A stretch of DNA of 64,000 nt. Source: Xestospongia muta (taxonomy: Eukaryota; Porifera; Demospongiae; Haplosclerida; Petrosiidae). Every line of letters begins with the position of its first letter. Positions within the stretch are counted from its first letter, which is position 1. This document shows positions 50,755-63,321 of the stretch, one piece after another. The notes beneath the pieces were generated by a model that worked only from the letters and a program-made list of their open reading frames with translations, was not told the origin of the DNA and made no database searches. The position numbers and the translations under genes were made by a program. The stretch spans positions 25,478,745-25,542,744 of the forward strand of contig OY848917.1 of assembly GCA_963693285.1 (NCBI GenBank). The letters run 5' to 3'.

Positions 50755-51655
50755 ATTAGTTATGCAATAATCGTTACCTACTTATCAGAATTTATTAATG
50801 ACATTATTATGAGCATAAATTGGCATCAGTATATGCTAATAGAGGATTAATAGATAATGTTCAATAATGATGGATACTTATTAGTATCAATTTATACACA
50901 CAATTTCAACAATTTTAAGTATTCTCATTGATTCTGAGGGTATTCAATACATAATGCTTAGTAATGAATGTTTATTAATAGAATGAGTACAATCAATTTG
51001 ATATTTCAGAAGATGATATAACTGTACTTAGTATAACTTAGTGATTTATCAGATAACAAATCTCTTGAAAACTGGAAGTTCTTAATCAAATATACCAGTT
51101 CTAAAATAAGATATGTATTGTCTTAGGTTCTAACTGTAAACATAATTTTATTACAATTCCTATTTTAATATATTACATATAATAGTGTAGAATTTATTTG
51201 AAGACATTGTAATCATCCTTTGATAGTATTGACATACGATACTGAGTATGAGATCAGAACTCTAAATATAACAAAAACTGCTACCAGACAGTTGATCTAT
51301 TAATTAGGTTACTTTTCTATTTACAATGGAGCTATAGCTATTTTGTTAAAATTTCATTAGTATTGTCCTAATTGATACTGATATTGATATTTAACAGAGA
51401 ACTCTTGCTTTTGAATATTACAATACAATAAGCAATGAATATTCCTAATTATTTATTACAAGCATCGCTTAGCATTTGCCTTATCCATCAAAGTGGTTCA
51501 TACAAAGGAATAAAAATGACTAAAAAAGTAAAGACAGAGGACTAAAAATCAATAACATTAATAGTTCAACAGGTATACATGTGCAATTGTACATACATGC
51601 AACGTATGGAAAATTTTTTTAAAATTATAAACAGAGCTGTTTTGTCAAAGTCAAT
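50755..51655. other. Diverged SRCR 3' flank
   Basis: Weakly aligns with 35060-35620 (phrases such as ACCAGTTCTAAAA and TGTCT(C/T)AGG), so it is an older duplicate of the SRCR 3' flank. No gene. Confidence 0.45.
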
Positions 51656-52600
51656 TATTTGTATCCATGTTATCAAAAACAACGATTTTAGTAGATGAAG
51701 ATTCTTGCACTTAAACATACATTTTATCTAATTGATCATATTTTGCAAACAATTCATTATTAGTTCTTGGTGTCATGTAAGTACTTTCATTGTTACATCC
51801 TGCTTTCAAGGTTGACGATTTCCTCATATGAACAACAATGCATATTATTAAAACAATTCTAAAAATGTTAAAGACAAATTGGTTTGAAATTAAGCAAGTA
51901 TGCAAATGCCACTATGAATGCCATCAAGGTTTTTAACTATGCAGTCAATAATAGATTGGTTAAATACATGTGAAAAAGACCTATCAAAGGTTTGCATCAT
52001 AAAGCAAACAAATAATTACAATATATTATAAAGACTAGACTTTTAAAAATGATTATATTCACCCAACAGCAACAATAATAGAAGAATAACAGTCCATTAA
52101 TTAGAACATCATCTGTAAGATCAACCTACCACTCAGATTGTATCCCTTGAGTTGTTTACAACAACTCTGGCATAATTATCATCCCAGCCATTTTGGGCCA
52201 CTAGACATCAAACTCTTTCCAAACACATCTGCACAGTTCCTTGAAAGTTATGTGCCCCACCAACCAAACGCACATCTCCTACAGTGCAATCTGAATAGTT
52301 ATAAGATGATTTATTTTGTTAGTAAATTCATATTAAATGCATAAAATATAGATTAATCTCATTAGCCAATTAGTAATTGTGATACAAAGATAACAAAATG
52401 TATGTACTTACTGTCCAAACACAATAATCAAATAATGTTATTATCATGATAACATACGAAGGGATTAATTAATTTGGAGCATTTTGACAAAGCCTGCTCA
52501 TGTCCAAAACAATCCACATTACTGTAGACAATAGGTTGATTGCCAGTCCCATATTTACCGTTATATTCAATAAACAAGGCTTATCATCTACTGAATATTC
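51656..52600 (-). pseudogene. SRCR receptor 3' end, pseudogene D
   Basis: SRCR4 second half (about 52425-52575), SRCR5 first half (about 52128-52292), half of a membrane exon (about 52060-52110) and a tail exon (51656-51862) can be recognised. The membrane exon is joined directly to intron sequence before SRCR5a, so one deletion removed SRCR5b and part of the membrane exon. The tail has a TAA after KMYV. It is the counterpart of pseudogene A in the next duplication unit but more diverged. Confidence 0.8.
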
Positions 52601-52669
52601 ATTAATACAATATTGATTACAACTAATTGGTACTGACTCTATATAGATAGATAGTATTATACAACATAC

Positions 52670-53510
52670 ATTCATCCACTTTTATTATGCATCATCAACT
52701 ATTATATTGCTATTATGTAAAATTTTAAAGAAACAAGTCTTCTAAATGTTTTATATCATTATATTATTCTTCCAATTTTAGTCAACCAAAACCTAAATAG
52801 AAGGGCATAACAAATCATAAATATTTAAATAATGTTAAGTGTCTTGTGGTAGAAGACAAAGCATCTTTTGATCTCATGAAGTACTTGATTGTAGTCCTAG
52901 TCCTGATATACTTGATGGATTAATGAACCAAATAGTTATGTTCTAAAATGTGAATTAAGATTTAAAGAGTTTTGTGATAGACATCATTTCCTGAGATAAC
53001 CAAGATATATGTTTGGACTATAGCTTATTTTTGGGGGCGGGGTGGGGGGGAGGATTTACAACATGATTTGCATCATGGTATTAATTACAGTATTCAGTGT
53101 AACAGTGGATTTATTAGATAATATATCTCTAGGAAACCTGAAGTTATTAATTAATAAACATACTGGTTCTAAAAAAATGTGTTGTCTCAAGCTCTAGCTG
53201 TAAAAATTAATGTTATCATCAGTTCTGTTTGATGAAACTACAATCACCCTATGATAGCAGTGATATTTGATACAGAGAACAAGATCAGAAATCCTAACTA
53301 CATCATGATAAGATACAATATAAGTAGTAGTTACTATCTTCTGATCTATTAAACTGCTTTATTGTAAAGGATAAAAAAAAACATTAAAAGATCTAATTAT
53401 AGAGAACTAAAAATGGATAATACATATACTTCAACTACTTGTATAAAGAATTGTACATGAAACAATTAGACAAGATCAAAAATCAGTAAACTGAATTGTT
53501 TGGTTAGTGT
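52670..53510. other. 3' flank of SRCR gene 3
   Basis: Nearly identical to 37232-38062, including a G-rich run (GGGGGCGGGGTGGGGGGG, 53033-53050; variant in the other copy). No gene. Confidence 0.7.
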
Positions 53511-56500
53511 TTATTTTTCTGTATCATTGTTAGGAAAAACAATGTTCTTAGCAGATGAATGTTCTTTTACATCATATATTTCATCGGATTCATCACATTT
53601 AACAGACAGTTCATTGATAGCCATTGGTGTCATTATGTGACTTTCATTGTTACGTCCTGCTTTTGATATTGACAATTTCCTCATGCGTACTGCAATGCAT
53701 ATCATAAAAACAATGCTACAAAATTAATTGTTAAAGACAAATCATTTAAAGAATAGACAATGATTAATTGATGACAACTAGTTATACAATATTATTGTAT
53801 AATAACATTATTCACTATAGAAAAAAAACAACCTGAAGAAAATGGCCTAACTTCATTAAACTTTGTTGCGATAATGTAGTTTGTAGTAAATTTGAATAAA
53901 AGCAAGCATGCAATTTCAACTATACATGTCATCCAAGTTGTTAATTATGCTTTAGTCAATTATATGTTGACTAAACACATGAGAAAAGGGATCTATTAAA
54001 GGTTAACATTGTTAAGTAAACTATGATATGACATACAGGCTAGACTATAAAATGATCATATTTTCTATTTGTTATTGATAACTATGTTTATGATAATCAT
54101 GCACTTACCCAACAATAACAATAACAATACCAATAATAAGGAACAATAGCCCACTAATTAGAACACCATCTGTTTGTTTTGTGGATTGCGATTGTTGTGA
54201 TTGTACTGGTAGAACATTATTTGTAGATGAACTTGTACTTAATTGAGATACCATTACTAAAGACAAGAAAATGACATTGTGCAAAGTATCCTATTTATAA
54301 TGTTATTATATGACTCTTACCATGACAATCTACTCCAGCAACTTCAGTTTGATAAGTCCGACCTACACTAAATTGTAATGTATGATGCGAACAATCTGCC
54401 AGTTTATCTTCATAACCCTGACAGTAAACATTACTGTACCGTATAGCTCGTCTTGGATGACCATAAGCTGAGTTAAGTACTGCTTTTCCCGCTTAAATGT
54501 ATAATAATAGATGAATACTTAATTTTTACAGTAACATAAACCCATCACTCGGATTATATCCCTTGAGTTGTTTACAAACAACTCTGGCATCATCATCATC
54601 CCAGCCATTTTGGGCCACCAGGCACCATACACTGTCCAAACATATCTGTACAGTTCCTTGAAAGTTATGTGCTCCACCAACAAAACGAACATCTCCATCA
54701 GTACAATCTAGGTGTTAAAAAATGACTTATCTGCTAGTAAATACATATAAAATACATAAAAAGTACTATAAGCTCACTAGTTATTAACTAATTGTGATGT
54801 AACAATAACAAAATGTATGTACTTACTGTCCAAACACAATAATCCAATAATGTAGTTATTATAATAACATGTGAAATTTGGATAAACCAGTTTGGAGCAT
54901 TTTGACAAAGACTGCTCATGTCCAAAGCACTCCACATGACTGTACACAATAGGTTGATCACCAGTCCCATATTTACCATTAGAATCAATTACTGCACCTA
55001 AAACGTTTAAAAAAATGAACAGCATCTTTGATTAACAAATTTTACTTAGATATTTTTAATATTTAACATTTAGATTGTATAATTTAATGAACAGTTTCTT
55101 TGATTAACCAATTTTACTTAGATATTTTTTCTATTCAACATTCAAATTGTATAATATTAATGCCTTAAATATACAATTACACTTCATTATTAATAGGTAT
55201 GCCATTGGTATTTTACAATACCTTTCACATCATGAAATCCTGATTGTTTACAAGCAATGTATGCAGCAGACTTTCTGAAGTTGTAAGCACAAACACTTCC
55301 CCATATCCCATTAACACACACTTCAAGTCGTCCCTCTCTTGTCAAGGTTCCATTAACAAGACGTACAGTACCTCCATTACATTCACCTGGCTCTATTAGA
55401 AGACATCATAATAATTATTCAACAAAATAAGAGCACATTAGAATTGACAAATAACATGTATGTATGATAACACTTTTAGTACTAGAGATATTACTGAAAT
55501 GTCCTGGACTGAAAAGAATTAGTTATTTAATATTTTGGCTATTAATACAATTAAATAAAAGCATTTTATTAACAAAATGAAGCAATTCCAAATGCTATGA
55601 TAGCTAATATTCAGCCCTTGCAGAGAATGCAAACAAGACAGTAGGGATGACACTTGTACCATATTTACATAATAGCACAGGAACAGAATTGACTGAAATT
55701 ATTGAAATGTATTTTAAAATCTAATTTTTGGAGTTAAGCAACATCTTCTGACTGTTTATGCATCTGTGCCTATTTTGTAGGCATGAAGCAAGTATCATCC
55801 TTATTAGCTTGTTTGTATCCTTTATAAAAGACTGATAACTGCAATTTTTACATTTTTGCACTTTGGTATACTTTCATTTTTCAAGTGCTCAAAATATGGA
55901 AAACACTAACATTGTGTTACATCTTAAAAATAAGTGGCAAGCTTTTTTGTGGTAACAGTTGCTTACAATGTTAGTGGAAGCAGGGACATAATACTTGAAT
56001 AAATTCAATATCTGGCCAATTTTTACTGTAATGCTTTAAAATATTACTTGTAAATCAGTCATCACTTTTTGCCTAATGATGGATGCTGGTGTGTTATGGC
56101 TAAGATATTTTTTGCCTATGCATTATAATGGGGCAAATCAGGGTTCCCTATACTTAGCCTATTAGTCATTGCTGCAGTGTGCCTAAAAATAACATTATTA
56201 TGACATGCAAATGACATGCAAGTAATTGTAACATATCAAATATACTCAAATGATTAAATTTGTTGCCAAAATGAAAACTTACCATAACATTTTAATCCTA
56301 GCTTGTTGTAACTACATCCATAGCTATTACATTGGTTTGACTGGTACAGATTACAGGATCCAATATTTTGACGTACTCGTCTACAATATATAGTGGAAAG
56401 GAATATCTCAGATGTTTCATTACCATATCGTCCATCTCTAATTAATGTGGCAACTAACAATGAGAATGGAAAATAAAAAGTAATAATTATAATTATTTAT

Positions 56501-56995
56501 TAATTAGTATGTGTAATATTTGGTCACCAAACACTAAATTGATGATAATTCTTGTGCTTTCTTAATGTATAACTCACAACTACTTGCAACAAATCCGAGT
56601 TGATTGCAAACTGTTGAAGCAAAATATCGGTCAACATATGTTGTACTACATATTGAGTACCATTGACCATAGTAGCATATTTGTATTGTTCCTTCATTAG
56701 ATGATTGGCCACCTACCAGCTTAACTTTATAGTTAGGAGAACAGCTATTATTTGCTAAAAAAGAGATTTTTTAATACTTTAACTATTGGTCAATATTAGT
56801 ATAATATGTGTATTATTATGCATGTATAGGAAAAATTTTAGTCTAAGTAATGCAACAGTATATCGGTTAGTAACAAACATTGATTATTAATTATAAAAAA
56901 AGGAGAACCATTAATATAACTAATGCTTGCTACCTAAGCCTTATAACTTATCACTAATACAAATTAAAAAGAAAAAACATTTAAAATATCATAAA

Positions 56996-57076
<81 letters not shown>

Positions 57077-60000
57077 CATATTATGTAAGAAGTATTGATT
57101 GAATCACTACAATGTTTGCACTTAGTGTGTCATGCATGTACACTTATATTATATTTAATTTGATTTTCCTAGAGTAACTAAATTTATGGTAACTCTATAT
57201 TTGGCATTAAATCAATTGCATAAGGATTCTGTCATTTCTACATCTTTATAACTCATGATAAGGTGATCAACAAGATGTTGGCTGGCTGCTAACAGTTTGT
57301 GTTGCAAAATTACTAGTTATAGATTCTAGTTATTCACAAACAGACATGACACTTGGATACTATCTAATAGCATTAGAAGTTTTATTATAGAGATCATTTT
57401 ATTTTAAAAACATAATTCAGGAAACTTGCATCATACATTTAAGTTCATGACTCACGTATTGTGATCATTTTTAATTACCTCGTGATGAGCTGCATTGTAA
57501 TGTGATAGTGTCTCTACTTGGGTCACAATAGGATGTTGAATATCTGTAGTAACTGGAGTATTGATAGCAATTGAAAAGTGATGTATAAGAGTTGCTATAA
57601 CAGCGATATGGACCAAATCCAATTTTTGTCCATGGCCCTCCATTGTAACTGTATTTTGGGCCTATAAGGAAAAGAAAAATATAATAATCTATTCATATTC
57701 TTACTTAAATCATTATATCCCAATTGTCTACAGGCAACAATTGCATTATTACATCTCCAGTAGTAGTCACATACTGCAGTCCAATGTCCTGTACTGTCAC
57801 AGATCTGTAACATGCCATTATTTCCTGCACTGTTAGTGGCACTGTTGTAGAGGCGAATTTGTTTATATGTGCATCCACCTATATGTCGATTACATATAAA
57901 ATAGCATATTGTAAATTAACAATAATGATATGTATGTTGCAAGAATGAAACATATAATTTTATTTTATAAAAATTAGTGCTGGGAAATCCAATATACTAT
58001 ACTGCAAGGTATTCAATCTTACAATACACAAGTAAATAAAACATTTTAAAATTGAAATGAATGAAGACATGTCAGTCCAATACAAAAAAGGAGTAGAGAT
58101 GATAATTGCATCATGTATACATAATGCATTGATATATCAGTGATACCACCTCTGCTATCATGTAGTGATGATAGAATTCCCATTCCTACTCTCTGTTTTA
58201 ATTGTTTGAGTTGTACTGATATTAACAATCCTTACACTTAATTATTGTTAGAAAATGTTTTTAATTGTTTGTTTGTTTAGAAAATCAACATGGAAGGTAA
58301 TACTTTCCATTTTCTCTTGTAATAGGCTGGTAAAAAGCATCCTTACATACTCCAATGAAGAAATAATAATAATTATTTATGACTAATTGAAAAACTATGT
58401 CAATAAAGTAGCCTAGAAAATTGACAAGTTTAAATCACACTTAATTCATTTCTTTGTAACTAGGCTTACAGTTACTGGCTTATCATTCATATAATAATGA
58501 TCCAAATTTTTTAGCTGAAGATTAAAGCAAGACACTCTTCTATTTGATCTATAAAAAAATGCTTCTTTTAATTAATATTAATTTTTCATAAGACAATGCA
58601 GGGTTTCTATAATAATAGCACTTGATAGTAAACTACTAAAATCATAGTTTGTTTAGACCATACTTCGAAGTCGAACATGACATCTAAGTGTCCAAACTGC
58701 TCATTTGCTCATTAGTAATTGTGAACTAAAAAGCAGATGCAGAGAGAGAGGAAAGATAAATAATTCCAATATTCGAACAATTGTGTCTGTGATGCTTTAA
58801 AACTATGTCTCAACCTACATATACCTTAATTATACAAATATATACTGCAAACAGTTGAAATATTTTGATATGTTTTAACTGAGATATTCATTAATTGTTT
58901 CCTGTCAATATAGTTCAATGAACAATTGAGGACATCCTTATATACCTGTAGGCACTGCTACATATCGTGTGACTGATATAGATATTATATGGAAAGATAC
59001 AGTATAGAATATACACTATATGACTTGTTAAGGAATTTACTTAGTGTACTTACTTGTACTGACATTACATCTTATGCTGACAGTGTCTCTGTACTTAGAG
59101 CAATAATAATAGTGGTAACGATAGTATGTGGAGTTTGACACACAGTCTATGATACTCTCATCATTGCTATTGCAACTTGTTGCTGTAAATCCAATTCTGT
59201 TCCAGTAGCCACTATTATAGCGAGTAATGGGAGCTGCATAAAATAGGATTGATCAACTTATGTTTTATATTTATTAAAAATGAACTTTATTATTACTACC
59301 TGACACGTGTTCTGAAATTGTTTTGGACCACTGTTAACTATACATATATACATAAAACATAAATACACACACACACACATACACACATTATGTGCCAGTT
59401 TTTCGCTTCGTTTTATGTTATTGGTGTATGTGACAAGTGGGAGCAAAACATTAAACGGCATTTTCTACGACCTACGCAATCAACAACTTTAACTACAAGT
59501 ACTGCGACGATCTAACATGCTCTAAGCTTCTTGCAAGTTTGCTTCTCTGCCTTTTTTTTTGAATTGCATGACTATTAGTCTTCTACAGACACTACTATTA
59601 ATTATGCAATCTTTGTACTTCTACACTGCAAAATAGTTGTTATGTAAATCAACCAACAATTTTTGCAGTGTAGAAGTACAAAGATTGCATAATTAACAAT
59701 CAAAAGTATATTACGTTTACTTTCAGTTTACATTATGCAACCAGGTTGCATAATGAAACTGAAAGTAAACGTAATATAATTTTGATTACTAATGTTAGGT
59801 ATATATGAATATAACGATTCTCACTTGGGTTACTGTATCCAAGTTCTTTACATACAACAATAGAATGTGTTTGAGTCCATCCATAGTCACATACTGCTAC
59901 CCATTGTCCATCTTGACATATTTGAATCATCCCATTATCTTCAGATGCAGTATTTTGTGAATACAATCGGACATCATCATCATCACAAGCTTCTGTACAA

Positions 60001-60158
60001 AAAACATAAATTTATATCTATAATTATATAGCTATGATATATAGTTTTATAATAGCCATGCAGATGAGAGCATAACTTTGCAGTAAAGAAAACGTACCTA
60101 CGATGCCAACAGCAAAATAGAAAACTATCAGTAAGACGAAAGCCTTCTCAGTATACAT
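53511..60158 (-). CDS. SRCR receptor gene 3, complete: signal peptide, 5 SRCR, TM, tail (712 aa)
   Basis: Thirteen exons: 60098-60158 (signal), 59825-59992 and 59054-59233 (SRCR1), 57705-57878 and 57479-57661 (SRCR2), 56578-56754 and 56283-56453 (SRCR3), 55222-55392 and 54827-54997 (SRCR4), 54549-54707 and 54321-54491 (SRCR5), 54109-54256 (stalk and membrane helix), 53511-53715 (tail). They sum to 2139 nt in frame. Domain order and tail match gene 2; the tail keeps DESDEIYDVKEHSS and ends two codons earlier. SRCR2b lacks one codon found in gene 2. The SRCR5a donor seen in gene 2 (AAGTG|GTGGGT) is changed to an AT here, so a donor 3 bp upstream (CCGA|GTGATG) is assumed; it keeps the frame. Probable surface receptor, function as for gene 2. 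An inverted duplication in the intron of SRCR1 is unique to this copy. Confidence 0.88.
57001..57073. repeat. (TA)n microsatellite in SRCR gene 3 intron
   Basis: Pure TA, longest version of the tract among the three paralogues. Confidence 0.95.
59605..59795. repeat. Double inverted repeat in SRCR gene 3 intron
   Basis: Two back-to-back palindromes. TGCAATCTTTGTACTTCTAC at about 59609 returns inverted at about 59661-59690. AATCAAAAGTATATTACG at about 59699 returns inverted at 59765-59790 with almost no loop. Genes 1 and 2 have only the single forward copy (about 3995-4095 and 44005-44125). Confidence 0.9.
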
Positions 60159-60735
60159 GTTTTTCTCCAGAGCAACACTAAATAGAATTCGACGTGGCTA
60201 TCGCTTATGTTTGGAATGGCAGGAAGTATGAAGCATGAATTCCTGCCAAATTTAGAGTGTATTTTAATTTTATTTGCTAAATTGGAAGTACAATATACAG
60301 TGATAGTTGTAGCCTACATCTTTAAAAATATGTTACTTTAACCCCAATTTGAATTTCAAAGCCATGTAACCAATATATATATATATTATAATTGTCTTTA
60401 AATGAGAAGAGTATACATACATACCTACACACACACACACACACACATATATATACATATATATGTATATATATATATAAACACCTGTTATCATAGTATT
60501 ACAATAAATGTATGAAACCATAGATTTTTATTAAAATTTAATTATATAGATGTGCGTATAATCATTATCTCTTCAAGTCTTGTCTAATAGTGTAGGTAAT
60601 GTCCTTCTGAACATTATATTGTCACATAATACATGAATACCACATTGCTAATTAAAAGATATCACATTGCTAAAACCAGCAATAAGATAATGTCATAATT
60701 AAATCTAATGCACAATATACACTGAATGTTTGCTT
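60159..60735. other. 5' flank of SRCR gene 3
   Basis: Duplicated flank with TA and CA tracts at about 60373-60390 and 60427-60480. No gene. Confidence 0.6.
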
Positions 60736-60743
60736 AGTGTAAT

Positions 60744-61126
60744 TTGTAGTGTGATCCCTTTTGTATCCCAAGCATTAAGAATTAAAGTATGTGACCCAAG
60801 GTTCAGACTGTCTTACACACTGAGCCAGGTCTGAACTTGGCTTGGACTAATCTCACTAGGCTTCCATAGTAATTTGCATTAGTTGTCAATATAATATCTC
60901 AGATCAAATTAGAAAAAATCTATATATAAAATTGATCACAAAGTATGCAACTAACAATATCATGTAGTTATAACAGCACCAGTACTGTTTTATGATTAAT
61001 GTAATGTAGTACTCATTAGTAATAGTTTAAACTAATAAAATGATATTGAAAGTTACATAGTGTCATATATTGTTTATGTTGGCACTGCTACTATAAGCTA
61101 TTACTGTTTTTGTTGACACTGCTACT
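60744..61126. mobile_element. 383-bp insertion with 8-bp target duplication, hAT-like
   Basis: Flanked by AGTGTAAT at 60736-60743 and 61127-61134. Copies 1 (about 5020) and 2 (about 45110) have the site uninterrupted with a single AGTGTAAT. Terminal inverted repeats are weak (GTAGTGTGATC against GTAGCAGTGTCAAC from the other end). No coding capacity. An 8-bp duplication is usual for hAT elements. Confidence 0.6.
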
Positions 61127-61134
61127 AGTGTAAT

Positions 61135-61890
61135 ATAAAACAGTGAATGTTTAGGAACTAGAGCTAATTAATTTATGACTAAAATGGACATGCTTGGTCA
61201 GTTTGTATTTAAAATGCTTTACATGATTATTAAACTATAGCTACATGGCTTTTATTTATCCACATTTGGCTGTATTATAATATTAGTGATGTAGAAGTTG
61301 CTACTTGTATTGTATAGTTATACATTATGCATATATGTGTAACATACTATATATTGTAAAAATATAGCCAACCATGACAATTAACTTACTACACAATTGT
61401 TGATGGAATGTTGCTTAATTTTGAATCGATGTCAAATATGATTAACATTGACTATATTTTCATAGCTACTTTAACTGAACAAAGGCATAATTTTGTCTGA
61501 AGCATGCACATATATTTATAAAGCTTTATGACACTTATTAATAAAGAATCTAAGAGATAACTATTTCCTTATATTAGCTTAATATTAATTGACAGTTGAT
61601 GTGCATGCAATAGTGTTTTTAGAGTTTAACAAAAATTATGCATCGTTAGATATTGCTTAATATTGGTTTATTCAATGGCTTTGTTAATTCTATTACAAAA
61701 TTAATAGCGAGACAAACTGTCACAAAACAGTCAGTTTTATGCTACCTGCAATGTAACCAGCATGACAAACGATTTGTTGCACTCGTAACATAAAGTCCTT
61801 ATATGTCACACATAATTAGATATGTGTGTAAGTATATTGAATTAAAATTACTTATAAGGTGATGTGAAATATTTAAACTGTTTGTTATTG
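61135..61890. other. Duplicated spacer, no gene
   Basis: Aligns with about 45120-45888. AT-rich, no exon recognised. Confidence 0.5.
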
Positions 61891-62082
61891 CTAACTTAAT
61901 AAACTTTTTCCATATATGTGTACCATTTTAACTTTGTACGTCTCCACATATGCCATCTGTTTACAGAAATAATAGATGACTTCATATGTTAAAGAACCCC
62001 CACATGTACTGTCATACACAATACCCTCTAAAAGTACACACATAATGCCATGAGGTAGTTGCCAAACAGCTACTTTAAACAA
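61891..62082 (-). pseudogene. Orphan SRCR-like exon, second copy
   Basis: Same frame as 45889-46071 for 45 residues, then diverging after KQMAY because of a small deletion. It is preserved without stops over the shared part. It may be a relic or a real exon of an unseen gene. Confidence 0.4.
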
Positions 62083-62171
62083 AGGTATTTTTTCAAATTA
62101 CTGCAATAGTTAATTTAATATAATAAATTTAAAACTAGTACATATTCTTTTGTATGAGAACAATGATAGAC

Positions 62172-62175
62172 TTAA
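62172..62175. other. Empty TTAA target site of the piggyBac-type element
   Basis: GACTTAAGAGAC here corresponds to the filled site at 46165-46816. It shows that the element inserted after the segmental duplication. Confidence 0.85.
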
Positions 62176-63102
62176 GAGACAACTGATAATCAAAGTCATC
62201 AACAGACCACAATATATATGACATTAAAAATATTAATATATAACAAATATTTCACATACAATTAATAATAATATAATATTCCTTTTAATTGTGGTGCCAA
62301 ATTAGTCAATAAGCCATAACATCAACACAGAGTTTATTTAACAAGGAAACCTTACTCCTAAAACTCCTAAACCATAAAGTGTAGGCAGATAATACACTGA
62401 AAGGGATTCAATGTAGACACAAGTATATGCCATATACACAGCAGACAAACTTATGTAACCAAGGGACAGGAGGTGTTGAAGTATAAATATCAATTAAGCG
62501 ACTGTATTTAATTATGCTTAAGCTAAATACTTAACATTCATAAACTGGTAATGAGTAGCTTGGTTTAAAAACGTCAAGCTGCTTGTGTGTAGTAGTAAGT
62601 CTACTTCACTCTCTCACCCCATACTCCCCATTTGCCTTATGCCATTAATGCTTTTACAGATTCACCACAATGGTTACATCATATATAATGTTAAATGATT
62701 TGGGGTGCATTTAGTGTAGGTGTCTTTGGTTTCCTTTGAGCAAGGGAAGTATTACTTCCTGTTGGTGCTCTCTATGATCCAAATTTGAAACTATCATTTT
62801 CAGATGCTGCATTAGATATAATGTGATATAATGAGCATACTTGTGTCATTTGTGTACAAACAAATTCATCTTAGCATAAATTTTAAATTGCATTGTAGAT
62901 GCATAGCTTTAGACTAAATTTTATAATTGGTTATATTATTTTGTTTGTGGTAGAATTTTTTAGTTTTGCTTCATTTGAAATAGTTTTATTTATGAAACTA
63001 TTTTTAGATATTGTCATTAATTTCATCAAGTTTAAGCAGTTTTATTTTAATTTAGTTTGTAGCAGCACAGCAACTCCTGCTATATAAACTCAGTATCCAT
63101 TA
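62176..63102. other. Duplicated spacer, no gene
   Basis: Aligns with 46817-47635 up to about 62990. The remaining 110 bp before the LTR are lost from the other copy. Confidence 0.5.
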
Positions 63103-63283
63103 TGTTACTAATTATTATTCATTATTAATTCTTGGCATCACATGATATAATAAAAATATAAGTTCTCAGTCTGTCAAGAGAGAATGATGCGTGTCTTTGT
63201 AGTCAATTTGCATCTCTTCAGATCGTGCTGTAGCAGTAGTAGTTAGTCATGATATCTGCTACACTAGCATGGAACTAACTACA
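63103..63283 (+). repeat. Probable Gypsy 5' LTR
   Basis: Begins TGTTAC and ends AACTACA, 181 bp, followed directly by TTGGTGACCTGGACT, which looks like a tRNA primer-binding site of the kind used by Ty3/Gypsy elements. A TATA-like AATAAAAATATAAG lies near 63147. Start inferred from the TG...CA rule; no second LTR is in the window. Confidence 0.55.
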
Positions 63284-63321
63284 TTGGTGACCTGGACTAT
63301 TTAAAGTTGAAACTATTTTAG

